The translations under genes and the position numbers were made by a program. A DNA stretch of 38,702 nt from an uncultured Mediterraneibacter sp. (lineage in GTDB: Bacteria > Bacillota > Clostridia > Lachnospirales > Lachnospiraceae), in contig NZ_CALWFZ010000019.1 in NCBI RefSeq assembly GCF_944377805.1, forward strand, positions 1-38,702, given 5' to 3'. Shown here in pieces: positions 1 to 5,785 of this stretch; the first letter of the stretch is position 1; each line of letters opens with the position of its first letter. The notes beneath the pieces are model-generated. The model was not told where the DNA came from and made no database searches. It saw nothing but the letters and a program-made list of their open reading frames with translations.

Positions 1-1
1 A

Positions 2-76
2 TCGGGGTGACAGGATTCGAACCTGCGACCTCCTGGTCCCAAACCAGGCGCTCTAGCCAAGCTGAGCCACACCCCG
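2..76 (-). tRNA. tRNA-Pro (anticodon TGG)
   Basis: The reverse complement folds as a complete cloverleaf. The 7-bp acceptor stem pairs CGGGGTG with CACCCCG, with discriminator A at position 2. The anticodon loop TTTGGGA gives anticodon TGG, and the T arm has GGTTCGAATCC. The 3' CCA is not encoded. Confidence 0.95.
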
Positions 77-119
77 GCGCTATTACTACGTTTCCTGTCC
101 TTCCCGTAGCGCAATGACT

Positions 120-148
120 ATTATATTATACAGTCTTCACTATGTCAA
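120..148 (-). promoter_or_regulatory. tRNA-Pro promoter
   Basis: On the minus strand a consensus -35 TTGACA (143-148) and a consensus -10 TATAAT (120-125) are separated by exactly 17 bases. This predicts initiation about 35-40 bases upstream of the mature tRNA 5' end, leaving a short leader for RNase P to remove. It is a strong vegetative promoter. Confidence 0.8.
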
Positions 149-175
149 CAACTTTTTTTACTTTTTCCGGTCTGT

Positions 176-658
176 TTAATCGAGAAATCTCTGCTCATAT
201 GAAACCTGTCCGTCCGAAGAGATTTCCATGAGCACATAGCTGCCCTGATGTCCCTCCTGGCGTGGATAGGAGAGACTTCCCGGATTCAATACAGTGATTC
301 CGTCTCTCCTCACAAAAAAAGGCCTGTGAGTATGTCCGTACATTACGATGTCAGCTTTTCTGGCTCTCCCCTCCTCAATAATATATTCCGGATCAAGCGA
401 CACCTGATAGACATGTCCGTGAGTGATAAATATTTTATATTTATCCAGATAGAACTCTTCCTCCCTGGGAAGTTCAGAGAAGAAATCATTGTTTCCCCTG
501 ACCATATGTTTCTCACAGCAGATCAGAGCATTTATATAATCCTCACCGCCCTCCACATCTCCCAGGTGTATAAACACATCAATCTCTCCTGTTTCCTCCA
601 GCGCGCGGTCCAGCCCTCTGTGCCTTCCATGCGTATCACTGACGATCAATATCCTCAT
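176..658 (-). CDS. YfcE/MJ0936-family metallophosphoesterase
   Basis: A 160-residue calcineurin-like phosphoesterase of the small YfcE type. The metal-binding motifs appear in order: SDTHG near residue 7, GD near 33, GNND near 55, THGH near 79 and GHTH near 107. Family members are Mn-dependent phosphodiesterases active on model substrates; the physiological substrate is not established. The length is normal for the family. Its start overlaps the stop of the rdgB-like gene by 4 bases, so the two are translationally coupled, and it is the last gene of the methyltransferase-rdgB-yfcE operon. The rdgB-yfcE pairing is common in Firmicutes. Confidence 0.9.
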   Translation of the reverse strand: MRILIVSDTHGRHRGLDRALEETGEIDVFIHLGDVEGGEDYINALICCEKHMVRGNNDFFSELPREEEFYLDKYKIFITHGHVYQVSLDPEYIIEEGRARKADIVMYGHTHRPFFVRRDGITVLNPGSLSYPRQEGHQGSYVLMEISSDGQVSYEQRFLD

Positions 659-1266
659 ACCATTTCCTCACCGATTTTTTCCTTTAGTATATCCCGCATT
701 GCCCGCAGAGCTTTTCCTCTATGGCTCAGGTCATTTTTTCGCTCCGGGGTCATCTCGGCTGTCGTACAGCCGTATTCCGGCACATAGAAAATCGGATCAT
801 ATCCAAATCCGTTGTTTCCTGCCGATTCATGGGAGATAACTCCCTCTATCGTCTTCCGCACCGTAGCGACTGTTCCATCCGGGAAAACTGCTGCCACCGC
901 GCATACAAATCTCGCGGTTCTCTCCTCGTCCGGAACTCCCTCCAGACGATCAAGAAGAATCCGGTTTTTAATATCGTAGGAAGTATCCTCCCCCGCAAAC
1001 CGGGCAGAATAGATTCCGGGGGCCTTATCGAGGTAGTCGATCTCAAGACCTGAGTCATCCGCGAGAACAATATCATTTGTCAGAATTCTCGCAACAGCTC
1101 TCGCCTTGATCTCCGCATTCTCCTCAAAGCTCATGCCATCTTCCACAATATCGATGTCAACTCCCGCCTCTTTCATAGACAGAATCTCCATCCCCAGATC
1201 CTTGAGGATCATGTGTATCTCCTTCATCTTATTTTTATTACCTGTCGCAAATACTATTCTTTTCAT
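655..1266 (-). CDS. rdgB: RdgB/HAM1-type non-canonical purine NTP pyrophosphatase
   Basis: A 203-residue house-cleaning enzyme that hydrolyses dITP, ITP and XTP to the monophosphate, keeping deaminated purines out of nucleic acids. Family motifs are clear: FATGNKNKMKEI at the N-terminus, LADDSGLEID near residue 69, SARF, GFGYDPIF near 153 and the C-terminal SHRGKAL. The length is typical. The start lies inside the 3' end of the upstream methyltransferase gene (29-base overlap), and the stop overlaps yfcE. This suggests one tightly packed transcript with coupled translation. The cytoplasmic role is secure from the family. Confidence 0.95.
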   Translation of the reverse strand: MKRIVFATGNKNKMKEIHMILKDLGMEILSMKEAGVDIDIVEDGMSFEENAEIKARAVARILTNDIVLADDSGLEIDYLDKAPGIYSARFAGEDTSYDIKNRILLDRLEGVPDEERTARFVCAVAAVFPDGTVATVRKTIEGVISHESAGNNGFGYDPIFYVPEYGCTTAEMTPERKNDLSHRGKALRAMRDILKEKIGEEMV

Positions 1267-2428
1267 TCCTAAGTACCTTCTGTTTTTTCTGTCTGGGAGG
1301 CTTTGGGCCCGGATACTGATAAAAATAAGTCCGTATCATACCATTATATATCTTTCTGTTTTTATCCGCCTTTTTTCCGAAATACCGCTGTGCCTCCTCA
1401 TAGCTTGTAATCATATAGGCAGACCAGCTCTCCAGTCGCTTTACCGCCTCGCCAAATTCCCGGTAAATGCGGGGCAGGGTCTCTTTCTCCTCCAGCCGTT
1501 CCCCATAAGGGGGATTCGTGATAATAAAGCCGTATTTCTTCGGATGACTCAGATCTTTTACTTCCCGCTGCTGAAAATGGATCAGATGCCCGACTCCGGC
1601 CGCCTCTGCATTTCTCCGCGCCGCGTGAAGAACGTCTCCGTTGGCGTCATATCCCTGTATATCTGTTTCGATCCGGTCATCTATGAGATCCTGCGCTTCA
1701 TCTACCGCTTCGTACCAGCTTTTCCTTGGTATCAGATTCGTCCATTCCTCGGCGGTAAACGACCGATTCATCCCCGGAGCGATATTTGCCGCCATCATCG
1801 CAGCCTCGATCGGAATTGTCCCGCTGCCGCAGAACGGATCGACCAGTATCCTGTCTTTTTTCCAGGGAGTCAGCATAATCAGCGCCGCCGCAAGATTCTC
1901 GGCAATCGGCGCTTTCCCCGCAACCGGCCGGTATCCCCTTTTATGAAGGGAAGCGCCCGTAGTATCAAGCCCTACTGTCACTATGTCCTTCATTAAAAAC
2001 ACTCTCACTGGATAGGAAGCGCCTGTTTCAGGAAACCACTGGATCCGATATCTGGACTTCAGTCGCTCTACCATTGCTTTTTTCATGATTGACTGGATGT
2101 CGGACGGACTAAACAGCCTGCTTTTTACCGACGCTGCTTTGGCAACCCAGAACTTTCCGTCATCCGGTATGTAATTTTCCCACGGAATCTCTTTTGTCCT
2201 CTCGAACAATTCCTCAAAAGTTCTCGCAGAAAAGCTCCCCACCTTGAGCAGAATTCTTTCTGCAGAGCGCAAAAAAATATTGGCTCTGCCCGCCGCGTCA
2301 ATTCCCCCTGCAAATGTGACTCTCCCGTCTTCCACCTGTGTGATCTCATATCCCAGATTCTGTACCTCACGCTTCAGTACCGACTCAAGTCCGAAGTGAC
2401 AGGGCGCGATCCATTCTATTTTATCCAT
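1238..2428 (-). CDS. THUMP-domain class I SAM-dependent RNA methyltransferase (YpsC/RlmL-N type)
   Basis: A 396-residue protein with an N-terminal ferredoxin-like/THUMP region (about 1-160) and a C-terminal Rossmann methyltransferase domain. The SAM motif reads VDPFCGSGTIPIEAAM near 195-210, and the catalytic motif ITNPPYGERL near 305 is the NPPY type used for N-methylation of a base. It corresponds to the first half of E. coli RlmL, which methylates 23S rRNA G2445, and to B. subtilis YpsC; the rRNA target is inferred from those relatives. The C-terminus is Lys/Gln-rich. It is the first gene of the three-gene operon with rdgB and yfcE. Confidence 0.88.
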   Translation of the reverse strand: MDKIEWIAPCHFGLESVLKREVQNLGYEITQVEDGRVTFAGGIDAAGRANIFLRSAERILLKVGSFSARTFEELFERTKEIPWENYIPDDGKFWVAKAASVKSRLFSPSDIQSIMKKAMVERLKSRYRIQWFPETGASYPVRVFLMKDIVTVGLDTTGASLHKRGYRPVAGKAPIAENLAAALIMLTPWKKDRILVDPFCGSGTIPIEAAMMAANIAPGMNRSFTAEEWTNLIPRKSWYEAVDEAQDLIDDRIETDIQGYDANGDVLHAARRNAEAAGVGHLIHFQQREVKDLSHPKKYGFIITNPPYGERLEEKETLPRIYREFGEAVKRLESWSAYMITSYEEAQRYFGKKADKNRKIYNGMIRTYFYQYPGPKPPRQKKQKVLRNEKNSICDR

Positions 2429-2475
2429 GAATCTCTCCGTCCTTACTTTTTGTCTTATTACATATTACTATAAAT

Positions 2476-2511
2476 CAGGGGCAGAGTAAAGTTGAACTTT
2501 ACCTGCCCCTG
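2476..2511 (-). terminator. Hairpin after the Asn-rich gene
   Basis: A long hairpin: an outer 9-bp stem (CAGGGGCAG with CTGCCCCTG) and an inner 7-bp stem (GTAAAGT with ACTTTAC), with a single bulge and a 3-base loop. It lies just past the stop of the Asn-rich gene. The following minus-strand tract is only ATTTAT, so termination may be weak. It may also protect the 3' end. Confidence 0.55.
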
Positions 2512-2531
2512 AAAGCTTTCCCGCCCGCCTT

Positions 2532-2723
2532 TTAGTAGCGGTCAGACTCATCAAATGTATCCATATTCTTGCCGCAGTTTCTGCTGTCGGATACACTTGA
2601 ACGTGTAGCGTTGCTGTTCTTGTTGGAGTTTTTGTTTTTGTTCTGGTTGTCTCCAAAAGAAGTACTGTTCTTTACATTCGTATTTTTGTTTGAATTGTTT
2701 GTATTACTATAGTTCTTTGCCAT
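2532..2723 (-). CDS. Small Asn/Lys/Ser-rich hypothetical protein
   Basis: A 63-residue protein, very rich in Asn, Lys and Ser, with an SNKN-type near-repeat through the first two thirds and a less biased tail containing SRNCGKNMDTFDESDR. There is no membrane segment or signal peptide. A strong ribosome site (GGAGGG) sits 7 bases before the ATG, which supports real translation. I do not recognise a characterised family. Asn-rich small proteins of this look occur in spore-forming Clostridia and could be spore-associated, but that is only a guess. It is flanked by a 3' hairpin and stands apart from the methyltransferase operon. Confidence 0.65.
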   Translation of the reverse strand: MAKNYSNTNNSNKNTNVKNSTSFGDNQNKNKNSNKNSNATRSSVSDSRNCGKNMDTFDESDRY

Positions 2724-2829
2724 GAGTAATCCCTCCTGTTTTTTTGTTCAGTCTTAGTATTTCTCTTATCCGCTTTTTTATTCGTATTTTGCATCCGGTC
2801 TCAAATTTTATATTTTTAAAAACTTTTTC

Positions 2830-2858
2830 TTGCTTTTTCCATTTCCGTATATTATACT
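2830..2858 (+). promoter_or_regulatory. Candidate promoter for small RNA 1
   Basis: TTGCTT (2830-2835) and TATACT (2853-2858) are separated by 17 bases on the plus strand. The predicted start is at about 2865, exactly the first base of a perfect hairpin. An 11-bp palindrome (GTATATTATAC, 2847-2857) overlaps the -10. Confidence 0.5.
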
Positions 2859-2864
2859 GTCTAA

Positions 2865-2946
2865 TGTAGAAAGGTTACTTTCTACAACCCCTTATTAATT
2901 ATTTATACTCCCCTCAAAAGACCGATGGCTCCCCCATCGGTCTTTT
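2865..2946 (+). ncRNA. Candidate small RNA 1 (about 82 nt, C-rich linker)
   Basis: The unit starts with a perfect 9-bp hairpin (TGTAGAAAG, loop GTTA, CTTTCTACA). An unpaired A/T- and C-rich linker follows, holding ACCCC near 2886-2890 and a CTCCCC patch near 2908-2913. It ends in a strong terminator. No ORF of useful length is present. The layout (start at a hairpin, C-rich single strand, terminator with C-rich loop) resembles Gram-positive trans-acting sRNAs that pair with Shine-Dalgarno sequences, such as the RsaE type or the CiaR-controlled csRNAs. Existence and function are inferred from sequence only. Confidence 0.5.
2916..2946 (+). terminator. Strong intrinsic terminator (bidirectional)
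   Basis: A perfect 13-bp stem (AAAAGACCGATGG with CCATCGGTCTTTT) with loop CTCCC and a T-run built into the 3' arm. The A-run at the 5' side makes it symmetric, so it could also act on the minus strand, but no minus-strand gene ends here. Confidence 0.8.
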
Positions 2947-2960
2947 ACCATTTTGGGCCG

Positions 2961-3036
2961 TTCATAATTTGTTCATTTATCATTTAAAATTCTTTCATGT
3001 TCTTATCATGTTTTCTTCATTTCTCTACCCTATACT
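2961..3036 (+). promoter_or_regulatory. Six-unit 11-bp array and -10 box, OmpR/PhoB-type candidate
   Basis: Six contiguous 11-base units start at 2961, 2972, 2983, 2994, 3005 and 3016. Five begin with TTCAT or ATCAT; the third reads TTTAA. The -10 box TATACT (3031-3036) follows 4 bases after the last unit. There is no -35 hexamer. Direct repeats with one-turn spacing replacing the -35 are the classic form of OmpR/PhoB-family activated promoters. The regulator is not identified and is not encoded in the window. Confidence 0.55.
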
Positions 3037-3042
3037 AAGACC

Positions 3043-3192
3043 ATCGAAAGAGAAATACATGAATAAGACGCTGACAAGTTATTTTGAATAAACTTTTTCA
3101 TAATACATGCCGGGAGCTGAGCCGATCAGCTGCCCGGCATCCTCCCTTTTTACAGAACTTTCAGGAACCGGTCAATCGCCGGTTCCTTTTAT
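3043..3192 (+). ncRNA. Candidate small RNA 2 (about 150 nt) under the 11-bp array promoter
   Basis: Downstream of the array promoter lies a short unit. It has an A-rich 5' part with a possible 10-codon ORF (3059-3091, weak ribosome site), then a strong hairpin (3107-3140, 14 bp, one bulge, loop GCCGA). A single-stranded pyrimidine patch CCTCCCTTTTT (3141-3151) follows, then a canonical terminator (3163-3192). CCTCC is complementary to Shine-Dalgarno sequences. A shorter form ending at the T5 near 3151 is possible. The 3' end overlaps the last 20 or so bases of the pseudokinase gene in antisense. Its layout parallels small RNA 1 next to it. Confidence 0.5.
3163..3192 (+). terminator. Intrinsic terminator of small RNA 2
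   Basis: A perfect 9-bp stem (AGGAACCGG with CCGGTTCCT), a 7-base loop and a T-rich tail TTTTATTTT on the plus strand. The hairpin spans the stop codon of the minus-strand pseudokinase gene. The minus strand has no T-run, so the terminator points rightward and implies plus-strand transcription where no protein gene is seen. Confidence 0.7.
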
Positions 3193-4434
3193 TTTACATT
3201 CATTGATCCGTTCCGTGATCTTTTCTGACTCCTGAATCTTCCCCAGAACCATCTCCCCTGTCAGCACCGCCTGCTCATAATCACCTCTTCCCTCTTCTAA
3301 TTCCATTTTCTTTAGTCCGATCTCTTCGACTCTCGTTCCGTCTGTCTCATACTGCAGAAGACTCTCATACGCGCGAAGCAATTCTTCCTCCAGCTTACTG
3401 TCTTCATACATCGCACATATGGCGAAAGCTTCCGGCGCTGCCTTTTCCGTTTCCCACACAATGCGCTCTGCCGCCCGTCCTATTTCCAGTTCGTCTTTCT
3501 CTCTCATTAGTTCCGCGAATCGCTGATCTGCTTCCGACATTTCTGATACTGCCGATGACTCCGCGCGCACATTCGCGCTCTCTGTAAGTTCTGATTTTCC
3601 GATTCCAAGCAGCACGCACAAAGTCAGGCAGGAAACGCTGCCAACAGCAACTCCTGACAGGATGCGCTTTACACTCACTCGCCCCGTGGACTTCTCTTTT
3701 GGAATCAGAGGGAGTGATCTTAACACCTGCTGAAAATCTTCGCATTTGTTCCTGGCTTCACCGGTACAGCGGCTGATCAGCTTTTCCAGTCTGATCCCTT
3801 CCCATCTGGTCAGAGGCGGGTATACTTCTGTATACGCCAGCATGAATTGAATAGTCTTCCCATATGCAAACAGATCCGCTTCATTACTCTTACTCACACC
3901 GATCTCATACACCGGTTTCACAAAGTGATTGCGCACTGCTCCTCTCTGCATCTGTTTAATAGCTCTGGAGTTGTCCGGCGCCTCCAGATCGAGAAGCAGC
4001 AGTCTTCCTTCCTCCGTAACGACGATGCTGCACGGATTCAGACACCTGTAGTTCTGTCGGTTTCTCGCCCGGTGATACTGATCTACACACAGCGCGAGTT
4101 CCCGGAACCAGCTGAAGAGCATCGACTTATCCAGCCGGGGATGCTCCCTTAGATAACGTATCAGAATCGTTCCCTGTACGCAATCCAGGCTCTGCCTGCA
4201 GTGATTTCCGTGTTCAATAAATTTCAACACTTCATACATTTCTTCCATATGCAATTGTTCTCTTTGGCTGCATATCTGACCGTTCCGGCAGTCCCTCATC
4301 TGCCGGAACGATCCCAATACATCCATTTCACAAATGAATTTCATCAGAAACTGATGTAGAAATAAGAGCATTTCGAATCGGATCCATGTGATCCATATAG
4401 TGATTATGATACTGGAATACTCTGAAAAAAGCAA
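3172..4434 (-). CDS. Membrane-anchored degenerate protein kinase (pseudokinase-like)
   Basis: A 420-residue reading; the TTG start is doubtful. A kinase C-lobe signature is visible: YRCLNPCSIVV at 129-139 aligns with HRDxKPxNIxV, and LLLLDLEA ends near 152 where IKLxDFGxA is expected. NEADLFAYGKTI near 184-194 resembles the helix-F segment. The catalytic Asp is Cys131, the metal-binding Asn is Ser136, and DFG is DLE, so phosphotransfer is unlikely. No glycine-rich loop is seen and the N-lobe seems truncated. A single membrane segment (259-278) precedes a Glu-rich, helical C-terminal region. The gene begins 5 bases after glf and probably shares its transcript. The first ~35 hydrophobic residues may be untranslated; Met22, Met37 or Met66 are other starts. 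Confidence 0.6.
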   Translation of the reverse strand: MLFSEYSSIIITIWITWIRFEMLLFLHQFLMKFICEMDVLGSFRQMRDCRNGQICSQREQLHMEEMYEVLKFIEHGNHCRQSLDCVQGTILIRYLREHPRLDKSMLFSWFRELALCVDQYHRARNRQNYRCLNPCSIVVTEEGRLLLLDLEAPDNSRAIKQMQRGAVRNHFVKPVYEIGVSKSNEADLFAYGKTIQFMLAYTEVYPPLTRWEGIRLEKLISRCTGEARNKCEDFQQVLRSLPLIPKEKSTGRVSVKRILSGVAVGSVSCLTLCVLLGIGKSELTESANVRAESSAVSEMSEADQRFAELMREKDELEIGRAAERIVWETEKAAPEAFAICAMYEDSKLEEELLRAYESLLQYETDGTRVEEIGLKKMELEEGRGDYEQAVLTGEMVLGKIQESEKITERINECKIKGTGD

Positions 4435-4439
4435 GCAGT

Positions 4440-5543
4440 TTAGCCTGTAATCTGCTCAAGCTGGCGAAGCGCCGCCGCAATCACCTTATCCATGTCATAG
4501 TACTTATAGTCTCCAAGCCGTCCGCCGAAGATCACGTTCTTCTCTTTTGCGGCAAGCTTCCTGTATTTTTCGAACAATACGCCGTTTTTCTCATCATTGA
4601 CCGGATAATACGGCTCCATTCCCACCGTCCACTCGGAGGAATATTCCTTTGATATTACGGTTTTCTCCTGATGGCCGAACTCAAAATGTTTATGCTCGAT
4701 AATACGGGTATAAGGCACTTCCCTCTCCGTGTAGTTGACGACCGCATTCCCCTGATAGTTCTCGCAGTCCAGAACTTCCGTCTCAAAACGCACGGAACGG
4801 TATTCCAGCGCCCCCAGCTCATAGCCGAAATACTCGTCGATCTGACCGGTAAATATGACCGTCTCTGCTATATCCGGATTCTCTTTCCTGAACTCAAAGA
4901 AATCCACTCCGGTTCTCACCTCTGCTTTTGAGAGCATTTTTTCCACGATCGGCGTATACCCGCCTTCCGGGATCCCCTGATACCGATCGTTAAAGTAATT
5001 GTTATCGTAGATAAAACGGCAGGGAAGTCTCCTGATTATAAAAGCCGGGAGTTCCGTGCAGCTTCTGCCCCACTGTTTCTCCGTGTAGCCCTTTACGAGT
5101 TTCTCATAAATGTCTTTTCCTACCAGAAAGAGGGCCTGCTCTTCCAGGTTCTTCGGCTCTGTGATCCCGGTCTCTTTTCTCTGTCTTTCGATGATCTCTT
5201 TCGCCTCCTGCGGCGTCCTGATCCCCCACATTTTACTGAAAGTGTTCATGTTAAACGGAAGATTATAAAGCTCGTCTTTGTAGACAGCCACCGGGGAGTT
5301 AATATAATTGTTGAACTCCGCGAACTGATTCACATAATCCCAGATCTTCTTATCTGATGTATGGAAGATATGCGCCCCGTACTTATGCACATGAATTCCC
5401 TCCACATCCTCACAGTAAATGTTTCCCGCGATATGATCGCGGCGGTCGATCACGAGGCATTTCTTTCCCCGCTCTCCGAGTTCATACGCCATCACCGCTC
5501 CATACAGGCCTGCTCCCACGATCAGATAATCATATTGTTTCAT
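4440..5543 (-). CDS. glf: UDP-galactopyranose mutase
   Basis: A 367-residue flavoenzyme interconverting UDP-galactopyranose and UDP-galactofuranose, the precursor of Galf-containing surface glycans. The N-terminal FAD-binding motif is VGAGLYGAVMAYEL near 9-22. The conserved KYGAHIFHT near 54-62 and the C-terminal GGRLGDYKYYDMDKVI near 340-355 (flavin and substrate contacts) are intact. The length is normal for bacterial Glf. It stands alone without other glycan genes, except that the pseudokinase gene follows 5 bases later. It is divergent from the phosphofructokinase gene. Confidence 0.95.
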   Translation of the reverse strand: MKQYDYLIVGAGLYGAVMAYELGERGKKCLVIDRRDHIAGNIYCEDVEGIHVHKYGAHIFHTSDKKIWDYVNQFAEFNNYINSPVAVYKDELYNLPFNMNTFSKMWGIRTPQEAKEIIERQRKETGITEPKNLEEQALFLVGKDIYEKLVKGYTEKQWGRSCTELPAFIIRRLPCRFIYDNNYFNDRYQGIPEGGYTPIVEKMLSKAEVRTGVDFFEFRKENPDIAETVIFTGQIDEYFGYELGALEYRSVRFETEVLDCENYQGNAVVNYTEREVPYTRIIEHKHFEFGHQEKTVISKEYSSEWTVGMEPYYPVNDEKNGVLFEKYRKLAAKEKNVIFGGRLGDYKYYDMDKVIAAALRQLEQITG

Positions 5544-5694
5544 ATTTCACCTCTTCCGCATGCCGTTCCACATTTAATTTCCAAAAGCTGGCAGCATACT
5601 AATTCGTTTTCACCAAGTATATCATTTTTTCCGGTTGAATTCTCCCAAGCCATTATCTTTTCGTTATTTTGCATAGAATTCACAAATTTTCATT

Positions 5695-5740
5695 TACAAA
5701 TTGGTGATTATTCACTAAACTGTATTTATAAGCGCTTACC
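5695..5740 (+). promoter_or_regulatory. pfk promoter region with cre-like site
   Basis: A possible -35 TTGGTG (5701) and -10 TATTTA (5723-5728) are 16 bases apart; an alternative is TTTACA (5695) with TAAACT after 17 bases. The palindrome TAAGCGCTTA lies over the expected start. The 14-mer at 5727-5740 matches the CcpA cre consensus TGWAARCGYTWNCW at 12 of 14 positions. This suggests carbon-catabolite control of the phosphofructokinase gene. It is a sequence match only. Confidence 0.4.
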
Positions 5741-5785
5741 GGCAAATATACCGGGAAGACTAATTGCAATACGGAGGTACTGAAA

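Noticed and set aside
1106-1996. Long plus-strand open frame opposite the methyltransferase and rdgB genes.
   Set aside because: It is fully antisense to well-supported genes, has no ribosome site and no recognisable protein features. The frame results from codon use on the other strand.
2865-2886. The TGTAGAAAG/CTTTCTACA palindrome as an operator of the Asn-rich gene.
   Set aside because: No minus-strand -35/-10 pair fits around it, while it falls exactly at the predicted start of a plus-strand transcript with its own terminator. An RNA hairpin is the simpler reading, though an operator role is not excluded.
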